The translations under genes were made by a program, and so were the position numbers. A DNA stretch of 64,000 nt from JACDAN01 sp963847235. Its GTDB lineage: Bacteria > Actinomycetota > Thermoleophilia > Gaiellales > Gaiellaceae. Every line of letters begins with the position of its first letter. Within the stretch, counting starts at the first letter, position 1. Shown in pieces: positions 18,528 through 28,951 of the stretch. The stretch lies in contig CAWJYU010000025.1 in the NCBI GenBank assembly GCA_963847235.1, positions 26,123 to 90,122 of the forward strand. Direction: 5' to 3'. The notes beneath the pieces are model-generated. The model was not told the origin of the DNA. It saw nothing but the letters and a program-made list of their open reading frames with translations, and searched no databases.

Positions 18528-19562
18528 GCGCGCTCGAGCAGGCGCTGGTCGGCGTGGCGCCGGTACGCCCGGTTGCCGAAGAACGCCGCCAGCCCGAGCA
18601 CGATGAACGGGCTCGCGACGATCAGGGCGTAGGCGGCGACGACGAGCTCCGCGAGGAGGATTCCGACGGCGTCGTCGAGCGCGCGGTCGAGGCGGCCAGG
18701 AGCTGCGGAGGGCGCCTTCGGCTCGTGGGTCGTGAGGTCGAGGTTGACGGTCGCGTACGCAGCCTGGCGGTTGATCTGCACTCGCTGGTTGCGGAGGGCC
18801 TCGATCTGCGCCAGGAGCCGGGTCCGCTCGGCTCCGCTGGCCTGGGCGGCGCGACGCTCGAGGTCCCGGATGCGCCGCGTCAGCTCGTCGAGGCCCTGCT
18901 GGAGATCGGTGATCTGCGTGTCTTGCGAGAGGATCCGGCCCAGGCCGCTGAACTGGACGATCGCGGCCTGGACGCGGGAGACCGGGATCTTCAGGCGGAC
19001 AGCCGCCGTGCCTTCTCCCGGCTGCGGCGTCGAGTAGTTGACGGACACGACGTAACCGCCGAGGCGGCGCGCGGTGCGGAGCGCCTTCTGGGTCGTGGTC
19101 GACAGCTCGTCCGTGCCGTCGACGAGCAGGGTGAGCGTCGCGCGGTAGTCCTGTGCTCGGCCTGCGGTTGGGCCTGGCGAGGCAGCCCTGCTCGGAGCGG
19201 GCAGTGCGGGCTTGAGCGCTGGGCGCGGCGCTGCTTCGCGGACCGGAGCGCGCTCGAGCGCTGGGGGCGGCGCTGCTTCGCCGACCGGGGCGAGGTTGGT
19301 GGTGTCTCCCGCGGAGGCCTGCGCCGAAGCTTTCGGCGGACTCGCTGGAAGTGCTCGGGGAGATGGCCGTGTTCAGTCCGACAGCGAGAGCAACCGCGAG
19401 CGAGAGCCCGGCCGCCACCGGGACCGCGAGCGACAGGATCCGTCGGCTCGTGAACCGGCGCTGCGGCGGCGACGTGTCCGTGACGGCGGCGATGCGCTCG
19501 CGCAGGTGGCGCGGTGCGGCCGGCGTCTCGGCGCGCAGGGCGTGGACGAGGTCAGGCGACAT
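18524..19562 (-). CDS. DUF4349 membrane protein, probable anti-sigma partner; probable frame error near 19320
   Basis: The N-terminal 40 residues are cytoplasmic, followed by a hydrophobic helix (about 43-64) and then a DUF4349 domain with a coiled-coil stretch (ITDLQQGLDELTRRIRDLERRA) and a C-terminal membrane helix. The frame shifts near 19320; dropping one G from GCAGGCC gives a continuous protein of about 345 aa. The ATG at 19562 overlaps the upstream sigma factor gene by 11 bp, so translation is coupled. An ECF sigma factor followed directly by a protein with a short cytoplasmic head and a membrane helix is the classic layout of a sigma/anti-sigma pair. The anti-sigma role is inferred, since no zinc-binding anti-sigma motif is visible. 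Confidence 0.7.
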
Positions 19563-20052
19563 GCTGGGCTCCCACCTTTTCTTCGAGCCGGTCGAGCGCT
19601 CGTGCGAGGCGCGTCGTACAGGCGGAGGGGCTGATCCCGAGAACACGGCCGGCGTCCGTAGGGTCGAGATCGAGGACGATGCGGAGCGCGATCACTTCGC
19701 GGTCCGCGGCCGAGAGGCTCGCGAGCGCGTGCTGGAGCCAGGGGGAGAGGATCTGGACTTCCAGCTCTTCCGTCCGCTCGGCGAGCGATGCGTAGCGCTC
19801 CTCGCGGCGGCGCCGACGCTCCTCCGCTCGGAGGTGATCGAGCGCCGTCGTGCGGGCGATCTGGCAGAGCCAGGTGCGCTCCGAGCCTCTGGCCGGGTCG
19901 AATCGGTGCCACAGCCGGACGGCACGCTCGAAGGTCTCGGCGGTCAGGTCCTCGGCGGCCTGCGGGTCGCGCGTCAGGTAGAGGACGTAGCGGTAGACGT
20001 CGTCCAGGTGCCTCTCGGCTGCGTCGGCGAGCGAGCGAGTCACGGCCCTCAT
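19552..20052 (-). CDS. ECF-type RNA polymerase sigma factor
   Basis: A 166-aa sigma-70 family protein. Region 2 spans about 10-75 (DVYRYVLYLTRDPQAAEDLTAETF, then SERTWLCQIARTTALDHLR), and region 4 spans about 110-160 with a helix-turn-helix (LDPTDAGRVLGISPSACTTRLARAL). It would direct RNA polymerase to a specific regulon when released from its partner, probably the DUF4349 protein encoded immediately downstream with overlapping ends. The ATG at 20052 is favoured; another lies three codons upstream at 20061. TATATG ends 6 nt before the chosen start, so the mRNA may be leaderless. No ECF-type GGAAC -35 is seen before it. Confidence 0.85.
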   Translation of the reverse strand: MRAVTRSLADAAERHLDDVYRYVLYLTRDPQAAEDLTAETFERAVRLWHRFDPARGSERTWLCQIARTTALDHLRAEERRRRREERYASLAERTEELEVQILSPWLQHALASLSAADREVIALRIVLDLDPTDAGRVLGISPSACTTRLARALDRLEEKVGAQHVA

Positions 20053-20145
20053 ACACCTCATATACGCCGCTTGGGCCGAAAGAGTCACATGCTTGGCGCA
20101 TTCCCGTGACGGACACGGCACCGGTTCGTCGCGACGATCGGCTGT

Positions 20146-20739
20146 ATGCACGACTTTCAGGTCACGCGGACGCGTGCGATCGTCGGTGCGGCGCTGCTCG
20201 TCGCTGCGCTGTTCGTGGCCGGGCGGTTCTTCGTCAGCAGCGGCACGGCAACCGTCGAGCGTCCGCCGGCTGACGCTGGGGAGATCGAGGCCGCGGCCCC
20301 GGCGCGCCTCGTCGTCCACGTCGTCGGCGCGGTTCGGCGGCCGGGGCTCTATCGGCTCGCTCATGGCGCGCGGATCGCGGATGCGGTTCGGCGCGCCGGT
20401 GGGGCCACACGCCGAGCCGACCTGAGCCTGGTCAACCTCGCGGCACAGGTCGCGGACGGGAGCCAGGTCGTCGTTCCCCGCCGGGAGGTGGTTCAGGCCG
20501 GCGCGGCCGGGGAGGCAGAAGAGGGCGAAGCGGCCGGCCCAGTCGGCGGTCCGGTGCATCTGAACACCGCGACACTCGAGCAGCTGGATGCGCTTCCCGG
20601 TGTAGGGCCGGTCACCGCCCAGAAGATCCTCGACCACCGCGAGCAGCACGGCGCGTTCAGCTCCGTCGACGATCTCGATGCGATCCCGGGCATCGGTCCC
20701 GCCAGGCTGGAGCAGCTCCGTGAGCTGGTGGCGCCGTGA
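20146..20739 (+). CDS. comEA: Competence protein ComEA (helix-hairpin-helix DNA receptor)
   Basis: A 197-aa protein with one N-terminal membrane helix (about 11-30), an SLBB domain (about 52-115, VVHVVGAVRRPGLYRL) and a C-terminal double helix-hairpin-helix (about 135-195: LNTATLEQLDALPGVGPVTAQKILDHR and DLDAIPGIGPARLEQL). ComEA binds incoming DNA outside the membrane and hands it to ComEC, whose gene overlaps the stop as GTGA. Together they indicate a possible DNA-uptake system, although pilus genes are not in this window. Confidence 0.92.
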   Translation: MHDFQVTRTRAIVGAALLVAALFVAGRFFVSSGTATVERPPADAGEIEAAAPARLVVHVVGAVRRPGLYRLAHGARIADAVRRAGGATRRADLSLVNLAAQVADGSQVVVPRREVVQAGAAGEAEEGEAAGPVGGPVHLNTATLEQLDALPGVGPVTAQKILDHREQHGAFSSVDDLDAIPGIGPARLEQLRELVAP

Positions 20740-23018
20740 CCGTCGGGTTGCTGGATCGCTACTCGTCCCATCTGCTCGCCGGTGCGCTCTGCGCGGGCTT
20801 GGCGCTCGCGAACGTCGGTCGGAGCTCTTCGAACGCAGTCCTGGTCCTCGCGCTCGTGGGCGCCGTCGTCTCCGCGGTCGTGGTCGGGCGTCGCGGGCGG
20901 GTCGCGGCCCTCGCGCTGGCGCTGGGCGCCGGAGGCCTGTGGTGGGGCAGCGTCCGCCTCGACGCGCTCGACCGGAGCCTCCTGGCACCGCGCACCGGCG
21001 AGACAGGTCGCGCGCTGCTCGAAGTCACCGGGCCCGCCCGCCGAACGCCGTTCAGCATTCGCGTCCCCGCGCGCGTCCGCTCCTTCCGCTCGCTCCATCT
21101 CCGTGAGTCCGTTCTGCTGGAGCTTCCTCCCGGCCGGGCGCCGCCGCAGGGTGGCCTCATCGAGACTGCGGTCGAGCTGCGAGAGCCTCGGGGGCCGAGC
21201 GACGGCTTCGACGAGCGGAGGCTGCTGCACCGCCGCGGCGTTCACGTCGTCGCGCGCGGGCGGGAGTGGCGTCTCGTCGGGTCGCGTGGCGGGCTCGCCG
21301 GGGTCGCGGATCGGATCCGAGAGCGGCTGGCCGCCTCAATCGCACCCGGGCTCGCGGGAGAACGGCGCGCGGTCCTCGCCGGGCTCGTCCTCGGCGAGGA
21401 GGAGGGGCTGAGCGAGGAACTGCGGGACGACTTCCGGTCGTCCGGGCTCTACCACCTGCTCGCCGTGTCGGGGCAGAACGTCGCGTTCGTCGTCGGTGGC
21501 GTGCTCGTGCTCGCGTGGCTGCTCGGGATCTCGCGCTTCGTCGCGGAGGTCGCCGCGCTCGGGGCGATCGTCGCCTACGTGCTCGCGGTGGGGTGGCAGC
21601 CGTCGGTGGTCCGGGCCGGCGTGGCCGGAGCGCTGGCCTCGCTCGCCTGGCTCGCCGCCCGCCCCCGGGACCGGTGGTACTTCCTCCTGCTCGGGGCGGC
21701 GCTCCTCCTGGCCTGGAACCCGTACAGCCTTTACGAGCCGGGCTTCCAGCTCTCGTTCGCAGCCGTCGGGGCGATCTTCGTGCTCGTTCCGCGCCTCGAG
21801 CGCGTGCTCGAGGGCTATCCAGTGCCGAAGTCGCTGGCGACGGTAGTCGCGGTCTCCGGCGCCTGCGGGGCGGTGACGGCGCCAATCCTGCTCGTCCAGT
21901 TCGGCTCGGTTCCCGCGTACTCGATCCTCAGCAACGCGCTGGCGGCACCGGTCGTCGGCGTCTCGTTCAGCCTCGCGCTCCTCACTGCAGCCCTCGACCA
22001 GTTTCTGCCGTCTGCCGCCGTTGCATCGGGCTGGGTGAACGGCTGGCTCGCGGCCTACGTCGCGGCCTGCGCGCGGCTCGTCGGCGGGCTGCCGGGCGCC
22101 GACGTCGAGGCGTCGTGGGCGCTCGCGATCGTCGCCGGAGCGACTGTAGCGCTCGTCGCCTGGGCTCGCCTTCCGCGCTGGAGGCGGCCAGGCCTCGTGC
22201 TGGTCGCCGGCCTGGCGGTGCTCTTCACCGCGGCCTGGCAGATCTGGCCGCAGTCCTCGCGTCCACCGCCGTCGGGATTCCGCCTGACGGTCCTCGACGT
22301 CGGCCAGGGAGATGCCATCCTTCTCGAGGTCCGCGAGGGAGCGGTCCTCGTCGACCAGGGCCCGCCCGAAGGTGACGTCGACGACCAGCTCCGCAAGCTC
22401 GGCGTGCGCGAGCTCTCGCTCGCCGTCCTGACCCACCCCCAGCGCGACCACGTCGGCGGAGCGGCGGAGCTGATTCGGCACATTCGCGTTGCCCGGATCC
22501 TCGATCCCCGTATTCCGGCCGAGAGCCCGGAGGAAGCCGCGGCGCTCGCCGAAGCCCAGGAGCGCCGGGTGCCCGTGCTGACGGCTCGGGCAGGGCTCGT
22601 TTTTCGGCTCGGCCGGCTCCGGCTTCGGGTGCTCTGGCCCGTGAGCGAGCCGCCCGCGAACGAGGACCCGAATCTCTGGGCAACGGTGATCCTCGCCTCG
22701 TACGGGAGCGTCGACGTACTGCTCACGGCGGACGCCGAGTCACCCGTGACGCTGCCGCTCAATCCGCCGCCCGTCGAGATCCTCAAGGTCGCGCACCACG
22801 GATCCGCAGACGACGGTCTTCCGCGCCTGCTTGCGCTCACCCGGCCGCAGGTCGCGGTGATCTCCTGCGGCAAGAACAACGACTACGGCCACCCGACTCC
22901 GTCGACCCTCGCCACTCTGGCCGCGGCTCCCGGTCTCGATCTCTTTCGCACCGACCGCCAGGGGGGAATCGTGATCGAGAGCGACGGGCAGCGGATCACG
23001 ACCCGGACGGGCGCGTGA
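20736..23018 (+). CDS. comEC: Competence protein ComEC/Rec2, DNA channel
   Basis: A 760-aa membrane protein. The N-terminal hydrophobic segments and soluble DUF4131-like part are followed by the ComEC channel domain with HLLAVSGQNVAFV, the family hallmark. After that come about eight membrane helices and a C-terminal metallo-beta-lactamase domain (from about 515) with LTHPQRDHVGG as metal motif and KVAHHGSADD later. It transports single-stranded DNA across the membrane; the hydrolase domain is thought to degrade the other strand. The GTG start overlaps the comEA stop, giving tight coupling. Confidence 0.93.
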   Translation: MTVGLLDRYSSHLLAGALCAGLALANVGRSSSNAVLVLALVGAVVSAVVVGRRGRVAALALALGAGGLWWGSVRLDALDRSLLAPRTGETGRALLEVTGPARRTPFSIRVPARVRSFRSLHLRESVLLELPPGRAPPQGGLIETAVELREPRGPSDGFDERRLLHRRGVHVVARGREWRLVGSRGGLAGVADRIRERLAASIAPGLAGERRAVLAGLVLGEEEGLSEELRDDFRSSGLYHLLAVSGQNVAFVVGGVLVLAWLLGISRFVAEVAALGAIVAYVLAVGWQPSVVRAGVAGALASLAWLAARPRDRWYFLLLGAALLLAWNPYSLYEPGFQLSFAAVGAIFVLVPRLERVLEGYPVPKSLATVVAVSGACGAVTAPILLVQFGSVPAYSILSNALAAPVVGVSFSLALLTAALDQFLPSAAVASGWVNGWLAAYVAACARLVGGLPGADVEASWALAIVAGATVALVAWARLPRWRRPGLVLVAGLAVLFTAAWQIWPQSSRPPPSGFRLTVLDVGQGDAILLEVREGAVLVDQGPPEGDVDDQLRKLGVRELSLAVLTHPQRDHVGGAAELIRHIRVARILDPRIPAESPEEAAALAEAQERRVPVLTARAGLVFRLGRLRLRVLWPVSEPPANEDPNLWATVILASYGSVDVLLTADAESPVTLPLNPPPVEILKVAHHGSADDGLPRLLALTRPQVAVISCGKNNDYGHPTPSTLATLAAAPGLDLFRTDRQGGIVIESDGQRITTRTGA

Positions 23019-23033
23019 CTATGCTTGCCCGCA

Positions 23034-24017
23034 GTGTCCAGCGAGCCGCTTCTGCCGGTCTATCTCCTGGCCGGAAGCGATCGGCCCAAGGTCGCGCGCG
23101 CGCTCCGCCGCCTCCGCTCGCACTTCGGAGACGAGTCGATCGAGCAGCTCTTGGCGGACGTCGCCGGCGGTGCCGAGGCCGTCGCGGCCTGCAACGCGCT
23201 CGGCCTCTTCGCGGGCGAGGACGGCGGCCGTCTCGTCATCGTCGAGGGCGTCGAGCGGTGGAAGAAGGCGGACGTCGAGGCGGTCGTCGAGTACCTGGGC
23301 GATCCCGTTCCGGGAGCAGTCCTGGCCCTCGTCGCACACGAGGCTCCGAAGAGCGACGGGCTCGCGAAGGCCGTCGCCGCGACCGGACAGGTCCTCGCGT
23401 TCGACGCGCCCAAGCTGCGCGACCTTCCCGCATGGGCTCGGGCCCAGTTCGAGCGCCTAGGCGCGACCGCCGATCCGGACGCCGCCCGCGCCCTGGTCGA
23501 GATCGTCGGAGACGACCTCGTCGCACTCGCGACCGAAGCAGACAAGATCACGATCTGGGCCGGCGGCCGTCCGATCACGCGGGCGGACGTCGAGGCACTC
23601 GCTGCGCCTGCGCGCGAGGCCACGGCGTGGGCGATCACCGATGCCTGGGGCGAGCGGGACGGCGCCGCGTTGATCGCCGCAGCCGAGGCCGAGCTCGAGC
23701 GCCGAGAGCCTTTCGCGATCGCCGTGAGACTGGCGGCGCACGTGACCCTGGTCCGAAGCGTGAAACTGCTCGCGGCCGAGGGTGTCGGCGCGAGGGACAT
23801 CGCGAAGCGAGTCAAGGTGCACGAGTTCCGGGTCCGCAAGGCGATCGGCCACGCGGACCGCTACTCGCAAGAGGAGCTCGACGCCGCCCTCGTCCGCCTG
23901 GCAGCCCTGGACGCGGCGCTCAAGGGCGCGAGCCGGCTGTCGAACACGCACGAGCTCACCCGCGCGCTCGGGGATCTCGTGGGCCCGGCGAAGACGCCGG
24001 CCCGCCAGACGGCGTAA
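23034..24017 (+). CDS. holA: DNA polymerase III delta subunit
   Basis: A 327-aa clamp-loader delta subunit that opens the sliding clamp. Typical features: LPVYLLAGSDRPKVARAL at the start, the central VIVEGVERWKK and ALVAHEAPKSDGLAKAV, and the C-terminal collar helix region VHEFRVRKAIGHADRYSQEEL. In many bacteria holA follows comEC and sits near rpsT, as it does here. The GTG at 23034 is chosen because TATGCT (23020-23025) lies 8 nt before it; a TTG at 23025 is an alternative giving three more residues. It converges with rpsT 10 bp apart. Confidence 0.92.
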   Translation: MSSEPLLPVYLLAGSDRPKVARALRRLRSHFGDESIEQLLADVAGGAEAVAACNALGLFAGEDGGRLVIVEGVERWKKADVEAVVEYLGDPVPGAVLALVAHEAPKSDGLAKAVAATGQVLAFDAPKLRDLPAWARAQFERLGATADPDAARALVEIVGDDLVALATEADKITIWAGGRPITRADVEALAAPAREATAWAITDAWGERDGAALIAAAEAELERREPFAIAVRLAAHVTLVRSVKLLAAEGVGARDIAKRVKVHEFRVRKAIGHADRYSQEELDAALVRLAALDAALKGASRLSNTHELTRALGDLVGPAKTPARQTA

Positions 24018-24027
24018 AAGGCGGGGC

Positions 24028-24288
24028 CTAGCGGCTCGAGACGAGGCGGGCGGCCTGCGCCTTCTTGCGCGCCGCTGCGTTGCGGTGGAGCGCCCCGCGC
24101 GCCGCCGCGCGGTCGATCCACTGCTGAAGCTCCTTGTGCGCTGCCGCGATGCGGTCGGAGTCGCCGTCCGCCACAGCGGTCTCGAGGCGGCGCGTAAGCG
24201 TCTTGACCGTCGAGCGGTAACGCAGGTTCTGGAGCCGCTCCCTGGCGGCCGTTCCCACTCGCTTCTTCTGCTGCTGAATGTTCGGCAT
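24028..24288 (-). CDS. rpsT: 30S ribosomal protein S20
   Basis: An 86-aa, Lys/Arg-rich helical protein with the S20 N-terminus MPNIQQQKKR and the typical NLRYRSTVKTLTRRLETAV, and the Ala-rich C-terminal helix with HRNAAARKKAQ. It binds 16S rRNA in the small subunit. The ATG at 24288 gives the family length. Its mRNA probably starts directly with a hairpin (see the leader feature), which may serve stability or autoregulation. Confidence 0.95.
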   Translation of the reverse strand: MPNIQQQKKRVGTAARERLQNLRYRSTVKTLTRRLETAVADGDSDRIAAAHKELQQWIDRAAARGALHRNAAARKKAQAARLVSSR

Positions 24289-24329
24289 CGGGCGAAAAAG
24301 TGCCCGCAGCTGCGGGCGGCGGCATGCTA
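24289..24329 (-). promoter_or_regulatory. rpsT promoter and 5'-terminal hairpin
   Basis: On the minus strand a TAGCAT box (24329-24324) is followed by 6 nt, and then the perfect palindrome GCCCGCAGCTGCGGGC (24317-24302), ACTTTTT, and the ATG at 24288. The predicted transcript would begin with the hairpin itself, and the stem plus T5 looks like an intrinsic terminator placed just ahead of the coding region. Confidence 0.5.
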
Positions 24330-24370
24330 GCAGCCGCCTGCGTGCCGCAGGAGGCGGCGAGGGCCGCTCG

Positions 24371-24400
24371 TATCCTGCGTCTGTGGGGAACCGCCGGTGA
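24371..24400 (+). promoter_or_regulatory. Leaderless mini-ORF ahead of murJ
   Basis: TATCCT (24371-24376) is followed by exactly 6 nt and a GTG at 24383 that opens a five-codon frame (MGNRR). The stop of this frame overlaps the murJ start as GTGA. Ribosomes loading on the leaderless end would be delivered to murJ by termination and re-initiation. Confidence 0.45.
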
Positions 24401-25989
24401 GCGAGGTCCGTCCAGAGGCACCGGGGTTTCCGTCCCGACGGCTCGCCGTGTCGACCGCCGCGTTCTCGGCGGCAACCGGCCTCTCGCGCGTGCTCGGCCT
24501 CGTCCGCGAGATCGTCGTCCGCGGATTCTTCGGAGTCGAAGGCGCGGGCATCAACGCGTTCACGGTCGCCTTCCAGGTGCCGAACCTGGTGCGCGCCCTC
24601 GTCGCCGACGCCGCACTCTCGGGCGCCTTCGTGCCCGTCTTCACGGAGCTGCTCGAGAAGGGGGAGAGGGCGCGGGCGTGGCGTGTCGCGTCGAGCCTGA
24701 TCTGGATCCTGCTCCTCGGCCTGACCGCGATCACGGCGCTGTTCATGCTCGCCGCACCGTGGATCATGTCCGCCTTCGGGTACGGCGGTGATGACGTCGC
24801 CGTCACGCTTGCCCGAATCCTCTTCCCGATCGTGATCCTGCTGGGGATCTCCGGCGTGATCGTCGGGATCCTCAACAGCTACGAGCACTTCAGCGTCCCG
24901 GCCCTCACGCCGGTTGCCTGGAACCTCGTGATCATCGCGGGCCTCGTCATCGGCGTCCCGCAGGCCACTTCCGAGAACGCCGAGCTCTACGTCTACGCCG
25001 GCTCGATCGTGCTCGGCACCGTCGTCCAGTTGCTCCTGCCCTTGCCGTGGCTTGCCGGTCTCGACGGCCGGCTCCGCGTGGCGATCGACTGGCGAGACCC
25101 CGCGGTGAAGCGCGTCTTCGTGCTGATGCTGCCGGTCACGCTCGGGCTCGGGCTCATCAACTTCACAGCCGTGATCGGGACGTTCTTCGCGGCGCGATAC
25201 ATCGACCCGGATCTCTCGCCGAGCGCGATCGACGCCGCCTTCCGCATCTACATGCTCCCGCAGGGCATGTTCTCGGTCGCCGTCGCGACGGTGCTTTTCC
25301 CGGCGCTCGCGCGACTCGCTGCCCGCGACGACCTGGAGAGCTTCCGCAGCACCGTCGGTTCCGGCCTGCGCCAGATCGCCTTCCTTCTGATTCCCGCCAG
25401 CGTGATCTCGGTCGTGCTCGCCGAGCCGATCGTCCGGCTGCTCTACGAGCGCGGCCAGTTCGGCCCCAGCGAGACCCGGGTCGTCGCAGGCGCGCTCGCC
25501 GCCTTCTCGCTCGGGCTCACGTTCAACGGGGCGATGCTGATGCTGAACCGCGCGTTCTTCGGCCTGCAGTCACCGTGGACGCCGACCGCCGTCGCGCTGG
25601 GCACCCTCGCCGCCAACACAGCGCTGTACGTCGTCTTCTACCGCCTCGGGACCTGGGGGATTCCCCTGGCGATCTCGGTCGCGAACATCCTCGGCACGGC
25701 GGCACTCGTCGTCATGCTGCGGCGCCGGCTGACCAGGCTGGAGCTCGGCCAGACGATCGATTCGGCACTGCGCATCACTGCCGCCTCCGCCGTGCTCGGT
25801 GCGGTGGCATTCGGCGTTTGGTGGGCGCTCGACGAGGCACTCGGCAGAGCGTTCCTCGCCCAGCTCGTCTCCGTGCTCGGAGCCATCGCGGCGGGGGCCG
25901 CCGCCTACCTGTTTTCCGCCCGTTTGCTGGGAGTTCGCGAACTGAACGCGTTGCTATCGTTGCGAGCCCGCTCGCGCCGGGGCGACTGA
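24397..25989 (+). CDS. murJ: Lipid II flippase MurJ
   Basis: A 530-aa MviN/MurJ protein with about 14 membrane segments. The opening STAAFSAATGLSRVLGLVREIVVRGFFG and later VPVFTELLEKGERARAW are family motifs, as is LYERGQFGPSETRVV. It flips lipid II across the membrane for peptidoglycan synthesis. The GTG start overlaps the stop of a five-codon leader frame. The ATG of lepA follows the murJ stop after 4 nt, so the two are probably in one transcript. Confidence 0.92.
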   Translation: MSEVRPEAPGFPSRRLAVSTAAFSAATGLSRVLGLVREIVVRGFFGVEGAGINAFTVAFQVPNLVRALVADAALSGAFVPVFTELLEKGERARAWRVASSLIWILLLGLTAITALFMLAAPWIMSAFGYGGDDVAVTLARILFPIVILLGISGVIVGILNSYEHFSVPALTPVAWNLVIIAGLVIGVPQATSENAELYVYAGSIVLGTVVQLLLPLPWLAGLDGRLRVAIDWRDPAVKRVFVLMLPVTLGLGLINFTAVIGTFFAARYIDPDLSPSAIDAAFRIYMLPQGMFSVAVATVLFPALARLAARDDLESFRSTVGSGLRQIAFLLIPASVISVVLAEPIVRLLYERGQFGPSETRVVAGALAAFSLGLTFNGAMLMLNRAFFGLQSPWTPTAVALGTLAANTALYVVFYRLGTWGIPLAISVANILGTAALVVMLRRRLTRLELGQTIDSALRITAASAVLGAVAFGVWWALDEALGRAFLAQLVSVLGAIAAGAAAYLFSARLLGVRELNALLSLRARSRRGD

Positions 25990-25993
25990 CCCT

Positions 25994-27777
<1,784 letters not shown>

Positions 27778-27781
<4 letters not shown>

Positions 27782-28902
27782 GCGGGGCTCGCCACCTCTA
27801 CGTCCACCTTCCGTTCTGCGCGCACCGGTGCGGGTACTGCGACTTCGTCACCGTGGTCGGCCGGCGGGGAGAGCACGGCACCTACGTCGACTCGCTGCTG
27901 GCGGAGCTGGAGCTCGAGCGGCGGCTTCTGGCCCCCGAGCTCGAGACCGTGTTTCTCGGCGGGGGGACCCCGACCTTCACGGAGCCGACGGAGCTTCGGC
28001 GGCTGCTGGACGCGCTGCCCGCAGCCGGAGAGCTGACGGTGGAGGCGAACCCGGAGACGGTGACCCCAGACCTCGCCCGCCTCCTGCGGGAGGGCGGCGT
28101 CACGCGGGTCTCGCTCGGCGCCCAGACGTTCGACCCTGATCTGCTCCAGGTGCTCGAGCGCGTTGCCGGTCCCGACGACGTCCGACGCGCCTTCTACCAT
28201 CTCCGTGATGCCGGATTCGACAACATCTCGCTCGATCTCATCTACGGGATTCCCGGCCAGAGCGCCTCCGCCCTCGACACCGACCTCGAGGAGGCGCTCG
28301 CGCTCGGACCCGAGCACCTCTCGTGCTACGAGCTGGAGGCGAAGCCCGGGACGCGCTTCACGCACCGGCACGGGGAGGAGCTGGGTCGGCAGGAGGAGGC
28401 GCTCGAGGGGTACTTCGAGCGCGTGGTCACCCGGCTGACCGCTGCCGGCTACCGCTGGTACGAGACCGCCAACTTCTGCCGGCCGGCCGAGGCCGCCGGC
28501 GGGCGGGACGTTCGTGCCCAGCACAACCTCGGCTACTGGCTCGGACGTGACTACCTCGGGATCGGAGTCGGCGCGGTCTCGACCGTGCGCGGCCGGCGCT
28601 GGCGGAACACGCCACGCCTGCCGGCATATACCGCCGCGCTCGCGCGCGGGGACACGCCGCCGCGGGAAGTCGAGGAGCTGACGGCAGATGTCCTGCTGCA
28701 GGAGCGGGTGATGCTCGGCCTGCGATTGGACGAGCCGCTCTTGCTGGAGGGCCTCGCGCCGGTGCTGGACGGTCGCGCGCTCACACGCCTCGAGGGCCTC
28801 GAGCTCGTGGCGCGCGGTCCCGCGGCCGGCGGCGAAGCGCTCACGCTGACGCCGCGCGGGCGGCTGCTTGGCGGCGGGGTGACGGCAGAGCTGCTCGCCT
28901 GA
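27778..28902 (+). CDS. hemW: Radical SAM protein HemW (coproporphyrinogen III oxidase-like)
   Basis: A 374-aa radical-SAM protein. The N-terminus YVHLPFCAHRCGYCDF carries the CxxxCxxC 4Fe-4S motif, followed by FLGGGTPT, the SAM-binding EANPETV and SLGAQTFD. HemW is a haem chaperone rather than the HemN oxidase; this sequence has the shorter HemW length and genomic place (lepA-hemW-hrcA-dnaJ). The ATG overlaps the lepA stop. Confidence 0.93.
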
Positions 28903-28951
28903 GCCCGGCTCGGGTGCGTGCGGAGCGCCGACTAAAATTCCTGCAAACGGT

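Noticed and set aside
28903..28951. CIRCE operator before hrcA
   Set aside because: No TTAGCACTC..GAGTGCTAA inverted repeat is present in this gap or elsewhere in the hrcA-dnaJ stretch that I could find.
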